17,429 nt of DNA, taken from positions 1 through 17,429 of the forward strand of contig JAFWQM010000197.1 in NCBI GenBank assembly GCA_017509065.1. Direction: 5' to 3'. Below the pieces are notes generated by a model. The model saw nothing but the letters and a program-made list of their open reading frames with translations, was not told where the DNA came from and made no database searches. The position numbers and the translations under genes are program-made. The DNA comes from Clostridia bacterium. Lineage in GTDB: Bacteria; Bacillota_A; Clostridia; Christensenellales; Aristaeellaceae. Positions within the stretch are counted from its first letter, which is position 1. Every line of letters starts with the position of its first letter. Shown here piece by piece: positions 9,666 through 16,405 of the stretch.

Positions 9666-10130
9666 ATGCGTGATTTTTCGATTGACTTGCTCTGGGCTAA
9701 GATTCAAACTGCCTGCGTGGCTGTTGGCGGCTGGCTCGGTTACTTCCTGGGAGGGCTGGATGGGATGCTGATCGCGCTCATCATCTTCATGGTGCTGGAC
9801 TATATCACCGGCATCATGTGCGCTATCCTGGATAAGAAGCTGTCCAGTGCTGTGGGCTTCAAGGGAATATGTAAGAAAGCCCTTATCCTGATTATGGTGG
9901 GCGTTGCGAATGCCGTTGACGTTCATGTGGTAGGCACCGGCAGCGCACTGCGCGGCGCAGTGATTTGTTTCTATTAGAGTAACGAAGGGTAGTCCCTGCT
10001 TGAGAACGCCGCTTACATCGGCTTGCCGATCCCTGAAAAACTCAAGGATATTCTGGCGCAATTGCACCATCGCGGAGATAAGGAAGAAAAAGCAAAAACC
10101 GATGCGGACAGCGCGAAAGCTAAGGAATAA
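9666..10130 (+). CDS. Phage holin, two in-frame TAGs
   Basis: This 154-residue holin of the toxin-secretion/phage-lysis family makes the membrane lesion that lets endolysin reach the wall. ATG 9666 has GGGGG 8 nt upstream; an in-frame ATG at 9585 lies in the terminator hairpin and was not chosen. Hydrophobic segments are at about residues 13-30 (ACVAVGGWLGYFLGG), 33-55 (MLIALIIFMVLDYITGIMC) and 70-88 (ALILIMVGVANAV). The family C-terminal signature follows: FY, TAG (9975), SNEG, TAG (9990), SLLENAAYIGLPIPEKLK, then a charged Lys/Glu tail and TAA. The motif runs straight across both TAG codons, which shows they are sense. Standard decoding gives a protein cut at about residue 103, without the conserved C-terminal motif. 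This is the clearest single site for identifying the inserted amino acid. Confidence 0.9.
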
Positions 10131-10145
10131 AATGGAGGTGTGTCT

Positions 10146-11468
10146 ATGCGGCGCTTGAATACCTTATTGATGATCCTGATGATGCTATCCTTGCCTTTAT
10201 CCGGTTTGGCCGAAAAGGCAAATAGCTTTCCAGCCTGTTTTCAGGTGACCTACACCGTGTCAGAATGGAAAACCAACAACGATCAGTCCTTCGTTTCCAA
10301 GGAGTATGTAAACACTATCCAGCCGGAAGTGGATCAGGAGATCAACGGTCTTGTGGATGCCTTTGACGCTCAATACGCTCCTCTGCTTCAGAAAACCGTG
10401 AATCCCCGCCGAAACAGCCGGCTGGATATCCATGTTGTACATACCCAATCCGGGGACAGCTGTATGAGTTTCATGGTACTGGCGCGGGAAAGCTACAACC
10501 GGCAACAGCTCCAGTCTCCCTTCGCCTGCCGGGTATATGACATGGCGTCGGGAGAACAAGTATCGTTGGTGGACATCCTGGGGGAAGACAGCGAAGCCTG
10601 GGATGTGATTGCGGAAATCGTCTATTATGAACTGGACAGCTATTTCCCCAATCAGGAAGCGGATGAGGCTGTCCTCGATTTCATCTGCCGGAAAGAAGCA
10701 TAGATGGAAACGCCCTTCATGCTCGGCTCGGTATGCCTGACCCTGCATTACGAGACGAAAACGCTGTATCCCGGCGAAGCTTCCATGATGCACGTGACGA
10801 TCCCTTACAACGCGATTCGCGGGATGCTGACAGCCTACGGTGAGCGGCAGATCAACAATACGCAGTATAAAATGGTGGCGCTGACCTTCGACGACGGGCC
10901 TGTGTACGCCAATACCGCCAAGGCGCTGAACAGCCTGCGACATCATGGCGTACAGGCCACCTTTTTCATGGTAGGGACGCTGATCGAGGAAAACAGGGAT
11001 ATCGCGCTCCGGGCGCATGACGAGCTTCATTCCCTGCAAAGCCATCACTACAGGCATGTCAGAAAGTCCAGTACCCTTCACATCCAGGAAGATACGCGGA
11101 AAATGTATGACCTCATGACCAGTACCTGGGGCCTTGGCCCCTGGCTGTTCCGAGCACCCTATGACCGTTTTGACCGTTTTATCGAAGCGGGCGTGAATCT
11201 TCCCATGATCTCTTTCGATGCGGATGGCAAAGACGGGGCTGGCAGATCACCTGCTCAGGTACTGCGTATCGTACAGGAACAAGTGCATGACGGCGCGATC
11301 ATCCGGCTGCATGACAGCTCTGACAATGCGGCGGATACCGTTGATCTGATTGCGGAATGGCTTTATGAGAACGGGTATCTGTGTGTGACGGTGGAGGATC
11401 TGTTCATCCATAACCAGCAGGAGATGGTGCCCAATGAGGTTTTCAGCAATGTTACACCAAAATACTAA
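10146..11468 (+). CDS. Secreted polysaccharide (peptidoglycan) deacetylase, one in-frame TAG
   Basis: The protein has 440 residues. ATG 10146 has GGAGG 7 nt upstream and starts a signal peptide (MRRLNTLLMILMMLSLPLSG, likely cut near LA/EK). Residues 25-230 form a DUF3298/PdaC-like N-terminal region. The NodB-type deacetylase domain shows motif 1 TFDDGP (about 247-252), motif 2 SHHYRH with His 300 and 304 as probable metal ligands, motif 3 RAPYDRF (about 336), and motif 5 RLHD (about 387-390). Motif 4 reads DADGKDG. TAG at 10701-10703 (residue 186) joins the two domains. Standard decoding would release only the non-catalytic N-terminal half. It sits between holin and endolysin, so action on the host wall is likely. 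It may aid lysis or protect the wall; the sequence does not say which. A host-derived gene captured by the phage is possible. Confidence 0.82.
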
Positions 11469-11474
11469 AATAAC

Positions 11475-11510
11475 AATAGGCGGCTGGGAAACTGGCTGCC
11501 CGCATCCTAT
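11475..11510 (+). promoter_or_regulatory. Hairpin in the leader of the endolysin gene
   Basis: GGCGGCTGG (11479-11487) pairs with CTGGCTGCC (11492-11500) around a GAAA tetraloop, with three G-U pairs. An alternative outer pairing ATAGG/CCTAT (11476-11480 with 11106 positions later, 11506-11510) is also present. No T run follows, so it is not a normal terminator. It ends just before the GGAGG of the endolysin and could affect its translation or mRNA stability. Confidence 0.45.
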
Positions 11511-11526
11511 GTGAGGAGGGAACCGC

Positions 11527-12492
11527 ATGAAATACAGTGAAAAGAATCCGCCTCTGATTTGCTTGCAGACGCAAAGCACCTGTTACAGGGGCACGGGAAA
11601 AATGCAGATCAAGGGCGTGCTCTGGCACGATACGGGCTGCAGCAATCCGAACCTCAAACGATATGTCCAGCCCAGCGACGACGCTGTAGATCGGGGTGAA
11701 TGGCTGGAACAGTTGGGAAAGAACATCTATCACAATGACTGGAACCATGTGACCAGGAAAGCCGGGATGAACTGCTGGATCGGCAAATAGGCGGACGGGA
11801 CTGTCGCCACCATACAGACCATGCCCTGGGATTACAGGCCCTGGGGATGCGGCTCCGGGAAGAAGGGTTCTTGCAATAATGGCTGGATCCAGTTTGAAAT
11901 CTGCGAGGACAACAAGAAAAACGAGGATTATTTCAACGAGGTATACCGGGAAGCCTGCGAGATCACGGCGTATCTGTGCAAGCTGTATCACATTGATCCC
12001 CTGGGTACCGCTGACTGTGGCGGCGTGACCGTTCCCACGATCCTCTGCCACCAGGACAGCTACAAGCTTGGGCTGGGTTCCAATCATTCTGATATCTATG
12101 ATTGGTTCTCTAAATACGGAAAAGGCATGGATACGGTAAGAAAGGATGTCGCAAATCTTCTGAAAAATGATGCTTTGGGTGACGAAGAAGGAACACATGC
12201 TTCGTCTGACAACTTGGCATTTATGGGAAATAAGAATGAGGATGATCATCCTGAAGGCATTTCCCTACAAAAGAATCCCCCTTTTCTTGCCAGGGTAATA
12301 ATTAGTGACTTACAGATATATACCGGGCCTGGTGATCATTACCCAAAGAGCAAAAGGAATACGGGAAAAGGAACTTTCACCATCATGGAAGTAAAGATGG
12401 GAAATGGGTCATCCAGTGGTTGGGGTCTTTTAAAAGCATATGCTGATAAAAGAAATGGATGGATTAATTTGGATCATGTGACAATTCGATGA
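11527..12492 (+). CDS. Endolysin: N-acetylmuramoyl-L-alanine amidase with SH3-like C-terminus, one in-frame TAG
   Basis: This 321-residue endolysin cuts the amide bond between MurNAc and L-Ala of peptidoglycan. GAGGAGGG lies just upstream of ATG 11527. The amidase_2-type domain covers about residues 1-215, with WHDTGCSNP (His34), EICED (about 124-128), ILCHQDSY (His175) and GSNHSD (His187), the likely zinc and catalytic residues. A linker follows, and an SH3_3-like wall-binding domain (about 250-321, with LQIYTGPGDHY and WGLLKAYADKRNGWINLDHV). TAG at 11788-11790 (residue 88) lies within the amidase domain in GMNCWIGK-TAG-ADGTVATIQ; standard decoding gives an inactive 87-residue fragment. The stop is TGA. 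From about 12110 onward the DNA is clearly AT-richer than the amidase part, which suggests that the wall-binding end was exchanged by recombination. Confidence 0.88.
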
Positions 12493-12498
12493 AACTAA

Positions 12499-12550
12499 GT
12501 CGGCTGATACTTCCTTTGAAAAACAAGTGGAGCGTCAGCCGGCCTTTTTA
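12499..12550 (+). terminator. Rho-independent terminator after the endolysin
   Basis: GTCGGCTGA (12499-12507) pairs with TCAGCCGGC (12535-12543) with one G-U pair, and a T run (12544-12549) follows. The 27-nt loop can form a small inner stem (TTCC/GGAG-like). It ends the phage late operon. Its far end overlaps the stop codon of the convergent minus-strand gene. Confidence 0.8.
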
Positions 12551-13771
12551 TTGTTCATTCGTTTCACTTGTTTTCAGAAAATGATCCCTATATTTTTTAA
12601 TAATATGATAGTATTCCCTGCCCTTTTCCGATCCAAAAGACGTTCTGAAACAATTATAAAGCCCTTTTAGTTCTTTGTTGTTATTGCAAATCATAACAAT
12701 TTTCTTCGCATTCTCATCGTCTATTCCGGCTTCCTTGAGAATGATATCCGTGTCGCTTGGACAGTTTAGAGCTTTTTCGTTCGTTTTTGCACCGCTTTCC
12801 ATCTCAATTGATCCTGTCAAAGGCGATGAAATTTCACCATTTTCATTGTTTACCTGCTTCTTTATTTCTGCGGCAAATATCCATATTTCCCCGTCTGCTT
12901 CCTGTGAAAACTTAAAATAATCACCATATTGACGGGCAAGATAATCTAACGGCTTTCTTTGGGAACGCTGCTGATCAAACTGATAATCGGGTAAGTTGCT
13001 TAGTAGAGAGAATAATTCTGAAGACTGCATTCGCCCATTCCTGCCCGCCAATTGCTCCATTATAAAAGCACGAATAACGTTTACTCGTTCCAAATGTGTT
13101 GGCGAGATACGTATAATATTATCTTTTCGCTGAGAAACAATGTTCCCTACCGAATCAATTTCGTTTTTCCTATCTTCACTCGGATTTTGTTTGTTTTGAG
13201 TAAATCTCGCAGCTGCTGGCTGGATCAGCATTGATTGAGAAGGAAATAGGCCGGAAATAGCGCTATTCTCAGATGATAATTCCACAAAAGATGAGCAGGA
13301 AGCCCGCCACATGGGGTTTGATTTTTTTTCACCCATGCCAATTACTTTGATTCCTGCGTTTCTCATTCTTAAAGATAGCACAGAAAAATCAGAATCTGAT
13401 GAAACAATAATTATGGTGTTTATTTGTTCATCAGTGACGGCGATTGATTTGAAATTGATATTTGGCAGTCCTTGCAGTGTTGCAGCTACCTCTGCAACAG
13501 TATGGGAGATTAACAAATCCATAACTCCAACGGTTAAGGCAATGTCGGAACTGTTCTTGAATCTTGTAGGTCGAATCGTCATATTCATGTGAATCGCATA
13601 TCTTAGGATTTGTTCCGACCAGTCATTCAGCGCCATGCTTGCCCCGTATATTTCCTTACGTGAAACTATTCCCTGCCCCTCAGCATAGGAAAAAACCTGT
13701 TCTGCATATAAAGGCAATACATTTTCACCGTCAATAAAAACCGCGATTTTTTTCTTGCAATTTTCACTCAT
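12548..13771 (-). CDS. NYN-domain (LabA/DUF88-like) putative nuclease with LOTUS-like domain
   Basis: The protein has 407 residues, and AAGGAA lies about 7 nt upstream of its start. The N-terminal NYN (PIN-like) domain shows the acidic set of the family: IDGEN with Asp14, then Asp76 in KNSSDIAL, Asp85 in GVMDLL, and VSSDSDF with Asp126 and Asp128. About 25 extra residues separate the last two blocks. A linker of about 70 polar residues follows. An OST-HTH/LOTUS-like domain (about 225-300: NVIRAFIMEQ ... PDYQFDQQRSQRK ... LARQYGDYFKFS) is likely to bind RNA. The C-terminal domain (about 340-400) ends in a helical FGSEKGREYYHIIKKY segment. The family cuts RNA, so an RNA-targeting role in regulation or defence is likely but not shown. 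It is the second gene of a minus-strand operon, 67 bp after an HTH gene, and is AT-richer than the phage genes. Confidence 0.8.
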   Translation of the reverse strand: MSENCKKKIAVFIDGENVLPLYAEQVFSYAEGQGIVSRKEIYGASMALNDWSEQILRYAIHMNMTIRPTRFKNSSDIALTVGVMDLLISHTVAEVAATLQGLPNINFKSIAVTDEQINTIIIVSSDSDFSVLSLRMRNAGIKVIGMGEKKSNPMWRASCSSFVELSSENSAISGLFPSQSMLIQPAAARFTQNKQNPSEDRKNEIDSVGNIVSQRKDNIIRISPTHLERVNVIRAFIMEQLAGRNGRMQSSELFSLLSNLPDYQFDQQRSQRKPLDYLARQYGDYFKFSQEADGEIWIFAAEIKKQVNNENGEISSPLTGSIEMESGAKTNEKALNCPSDTDIILKEAGIDDENAKKIVMICNNNKELKGLYNCFRTSFGSEKGREYYHIIKKYRDHFLKTSETNEQ

Positions 13772-13838
13772 AGCGATTTCCTTTCAGTTATATGTTGTCT
13801 TTCGTAAGTAGAAATGTGCAGGTCAATATCAGTCAAGG

Positions 13839-14339
13839 TTAATTTGTTGTAACATGATCACCATACTGACTTTTTAACTGATCAATCAGGTGATATAGTT
13901 TGCAGACAGGGCATTTGTTCTCATTGTCAGTTTGTCTTGCGCACATTTCTTCCTCGCATATATATCTTTTGATTTTGTCTCCGAAATCCTCTGCTGACCG
14001 CATTAATTCAGCCATATTACTCGATTTTCTGCATTCCAATTGAATGACAGATTCGACAGTAGCACAAAAATCCTTGCACACTGCTTCTCTTTCCTCTATA
14101 TCTTCTCCGAGTCGGGAGGAAGAATAATTCTCGAAGAAATCCTTCATATCAATTCCGTCTCGCCAGCAGAATGTCAAGATAGCTTCAGCAATACGGGAAC
14201 TGAAACTTCCTTCTGCCATGCGACGTCTGAACTTGCGAAAGTCATTATAGCTCATTCCTAATTCTTTAGCACAGCTGCTTTGATTTCCTTGGAAAACATT
14301 TTCGAGTAAATATTCCAAAAGATATCTATGGATTGTCAT
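13839..14339 (-). CDS. Small HTH-like protein with Cys-rich C-terminus
   Basis: The protein has 166 residues. Residues 1-75 form a helical HTH-type domain (YLLENVFQGNQSSCAKELGM, SYNDFRKFRRRM, AEAILTFCWRDGIDMKDFFE). The C-terminal part has several cysteines (CKDFC, CEEEMC, and KCPVC at about 147-151) that could bind a metal. AAAGGA lies 8 nt upstream of the start. I do not recognise a named family. The first domain aligns by eye with both small proteins at 15796-16358, so all three are related. It leads the operon with the NYN gene and is divergent from the plus-strand gene at 14546, which suits a local transcription regulator. That role is inferred. Confidence 0.7.
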   Translation of the reverse strand: MTIHRYLLEYLLENVFQGNQSSCAKELGMSYNDFRKFRRRMAEGSFSSRIAEAILTFCWRDGIDMKDFFENYSSSRLGEDIEEREAVCKDFCATVESVIQLECRKSSNMAELMRSAEDFGDKIKRYICEEEMCARQTDNENKCPVCKLYHLIDQLKSQYGDHVTTN

Positions 14340-14371
14340 TCCTTATCATCCTTTCGTACAAAATTTACGGA

Positions 14372-14399
14372 AGCATAATAGCATATAAGGATATGTAAA
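14372..14399 (-). promoter_or_regulatory. Candidate sigma-70 promoter of the HTH-NYN operon
   Basis: On the minus strand TTTACA (14394-14399) and TATGCT (14372-14377) are separated by 16 bp, and the start codon lies 33 bp further on. The spacing is acceptable and the boxes moderately good. Confidence 0.4.
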
Positions 14400-14545
14400 A
14401 CTATGGGGAACTTTTTTTCAGTTAAGTCATTTTCTATTTCCTTTTTTATTTTCAATGAGAAAAAAATGTCCCATATTCAAAATACAGTCCTTATGATACG
14501 ATAAATTTGCAATGATTCAGGTTCAGGCATAGAGGAGGGTACAAT
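14400..14545 (+). promoter_or_regulatory. Divergent intergenic region and leader of the coiled-coil gene
   Basis: This AT-rich stretch between divergent genes has T- and A-tracts, a -10-like TATGAT at 14492-14497 without a clear -35, and a direct repeat TTCAGGTTCAGG at 14516-14527. A strong GAGGAGGG precedes ATG 14546. No reading frame is credible here. It is the likely promoter region of the plus-strand gene. Confidence 0.35.
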
Positions 14546-15799
14546 ATGTTGGAAACATCCAATATTCTTGTTAATAAAGTTATACTGCCAATTAGAAATA
14601 AAGATGGAATGAATGCGCAAAGAGACTTATTGGGCATTTTGAAGAATGCTTTATTTCAACATATATGCGGATATTTTCATGTTTCTTTAGAATGGAAATC
14701 ATTACTAAATGGAGGACCCTTGGGCGGTAGCGACAGCATTGTCAGCGGCGTAAGCAGTAATTACTCAGAAGAAGACGGAACAGGGCAATGGGCTATGACG
14801 CTGAATGTTAAAGACCCTTCCTTTTCGCGCAGAAGATGGAAATACTATATAGGCGTAAATCAAAAAGATCCGCTGCAGCTGGAATTTTATTATGCGAAAT
14901 GTTGTTATGATCATATGAGCGGTTCCCTTTCATCATTAAAACCTATTATAGCCTTTGAGGATCAATTCATTCGTCCGCTTTTTTCATTGCCAGCATTACA
15001 ATTTATGTGCGGTGAGAGGCCATATGAATTACAAGCAACTGAATTAAATGTCAATACATACACCGATTTTCTCGCACATCTTTACGATAAGAAACGAATT
15101 TTGCCCATTTTTCTCATTACATGTCCCGACATAATTATGCCGCAGAAATTACTGAGCCTTTTGATGGGGAATATACATGTGTGGTGGTGTACCGATCCAA
15201 ACCTCATTCAAACCTTAAATGAAGAGTTAGACGACAATATGTATACCCCTTGGGACTCCGTTCACATACTGATGCCCCTTCAAAAGCCTGATAGTTTTCA
15301 CCCCGCCCACACATATGAAGACATTCAGCGCATGGGAGTGGATAACTTTTTATTGGGGTTAAGGCAAGCATATAGCCAAAGCATGCGATCAGAAGAAAGG
15401 GTCAAATTTCCTACCGTGGAATCAGTGACCTTACATAAGACACAGCGCCATGCGCGTATTTTATATGAACAACGGGAGGAACAAAGAAAGCGGATCATTG
15501 AACTCACCTCTACAATTACTTCTCAAAGTGAGGAACTGCAAATAATTAGAAGGCGTTTGCAAGACTACCAAGAGGCCCATCCAGCAAACCAACTTGAAGA
15601 GTACGAAGCTCTGTTGAACGATTCGCTGGCGGAGAATGATTTACTAAAAACAGGAATAGCAGAACTTACTTCCAGACTATTCATTACAATGGGGATCAAG
15701 TTCAAACCTAATGCGCAGCAAAATATTACTGAGCTGAAAGAGTTGGAGCTGGCCATTTATTCAGCATTATCCTGCATTGCTGATAGAAAAGGGACTTAA
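14546..15799 (+). CDS. Unknown protein with C-terminal coiled coil
   Basis: The protein has 417 residues and a GGAGG ribosome-binding site 7 nt upstream. I do not recognise a named family. Residues 1-300 look like a mixed alpha/beta globular domain. It contains YFHVSLEWKSLLNGGPLGGS near the start, KPIIAFEDQFIRPLFS at about 133-148, and a Rossmann-like strand-helix-strand LPIFLITCPD ... LMGNIHVWWCTDPN followed by WDSVHILMP. This last order recalls large actinobacterial proteins of unknown role, a weak resemblance. Residues 305-375 form a coiled coil (LYEQREEQRKRIIELTSTI, SEELQIIRRRLQDYQEA). No transmembrane segment is seen. The stop TAA shares the TTAA at 15796-15799 with the convergent minus-strand gene. 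It may be part of a defence or regulatory cassette with its neighbours, which is a guess from context. Confidence 0.6.
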   Translation: MLETSNILVNKVILPIRNKDGMNAQRDLLGILKNALFQHICGYFHVSLEWKSLLNGGPLGGSDSIVSGVSSNYSEEDGTGQWAMTLNVKDPSFSRRRWKYYIGVNQKDPLQLEFYYAKCCYDHMSGSLSSLKPIIAFEDQFIRPLFSLPALQFMCGERPYELQATELNVNTYTDFLAHLYDKKRILPIFLITCPDIIMPQKLLSLLMGNIHVWWCTDPNLIQTLNEELDDNMYTPWDSVHILMPLQKPDSFHPAHTYEDIQRMGVDNFLLGLRQAYSQSMRSEERVKFPTVESVTLHKTQRHARILYEQREEQRKRIIELTSTITSQSEELQIIRRRLQDYQEAHPANQLEEYEALLNDSLAENDLLKTGIAELTSRLFITMGIKFKPNAQQNITELKELELAIYSALSCIADRKGT

Positions 15800-16044
15800 T
15801 GATTCATGTTAAAATAGTCTTTATAAATATCGTTAAGATTAGTGTCTTGTTGAATAAGGAAACGGATGCAATAGTGAAAAACCAATGATGTTTCGGAAGC
15901 ATTTTCCTTTTGCAACGCTTTTTCAATTACTTTTTCATTGATTCGTAATTCAGCAGCCATGCGACGAGTGTCGATCTGCATGAAATGCTGATAGACATAT
16001 TGGTTTGTCCATAACTGAATGTCTACATTTTTCATTTCCATCAT
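15796..16044 (-). CDS. Small HTH-related protein, translationally coupled to the gene upstream
   Basis: The protein has 82 residues. I start it at 16044, where ATG overlaps the TGA of the preceding minus-strand gene (ATGA), a typical translational coupling. A longer frame from 16176 overlaps that gene by 136 bp and is less likely. The protein aligns by eye with its neighbour and with the HTH domain of the 13839-14339 protein: YQHFMQIDTRRMAAELRIN, then KVIEKALQK, VFHYCIRFLIQQ and DIYKDYF, matching HFKSKRKMAAALDV, TLQKNFEL, LFIYCCQHGIS and SLYAHY. It ends in TAA within TTAA, where it meets the convergent gene. Its function is unknown; DNA binding is inferred. Confidence 0.6.
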   Translation of the reverse strand: MMEMKNVDIQLWTNQYVYQHFMQIDTRRMAAELRINEKVIEKALQKENASETSLVFHYCIRFLIQQDTNLNDIYKDYFNMNH

Positions 16045-16358
16045 TCCTGCCTTTTCATATTCCTCACTATGCTCGGAAAATGTATTAGCTTCAAGTACTG
16101 TAATATACCCCTTTTTTGACCTGCTTGGCTCGCATAATGGGCATATAAAGAATCGATGCTGATTCCATGCTGGCAACAGTAGATGAACAGATTAGAAGTG
16201 GCAATCGTCGCTCCTTTCTGTGAACCTAGCAGTTCAAAGTTTTTTTGAAGGGTTCGGTATGTGACATCCAACGCAGCAGCCATTTTTCGCTTGGATTTGA
16301 AATGTGTCCGCCAGATTGTGTTGAAGAGATACCGAATGAATTGCTGATCCATGGCCAT
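16041..16358 (-). CDS. Small HTH-related protein, first of a coupled pair
   Basis: The protein has 105 residues, with GGAGG 5 nt upstream of ATG 16358. Residues 1-72 form the same helical HTH-like domain as the proteins at 13839 and 15796 (HFKSKRKMAAALDVTYRTLQ, then LFIYCCQHGISIDSLYAHYA). A basic tail of about 30 residues follows. It ends in TGA overlapping the start of the downstream gene. Duplication followed by divergence best explains the pair. They may act as a heterodimeric regulator; this is inference. Confidence 0.65.
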   Translation of the reverse strand: MAMDQQFIRYLFNTIWRTHFKSKRKMAAALDVTYRTLQKNFELLGSQKGATIATSNLFIYCCQHGISIDSLYAHYASQAGQKRGILQYLKLIHFPSIVRNMKRQE

Positions 16359-16405
16359 TAGCTCCTCCCCTTTCTTACAGTAACCTATTTTTTCTCTTTT
16401 GCATA

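Noticed and set aside
442..11790. Explaining the in-frame TAGs as plain pseudogene decay
   Set aside because: Decay would also give TAA and TGA. Only TAG is seen, reading frames otherwise stay intact (one indel in about 3970 codons), and terminal stops are never TAG. The frameshift and ACG start keep partial decay of one gene possible.
7298..12249. Other long minus-strand open frames (7298-8152, 8775-9290, 10260-11081, 11452-12249)
   Set aside because: Each lies opposite a recognisable phage gene, has no own ribosome-binding site or domain, and results from GC-rich codon bias.
15796..16176. The longer 126-residue form of the small HTH protein beginning at 16176
   Set aside because: It overlaps the upstream gene by 136 bp in another frame, and the ATGA-coupled start at 16044 keeps the whole conserved domain. 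The CPLC in the extra part resembles CPVC of the related protein, so some doubt remains.
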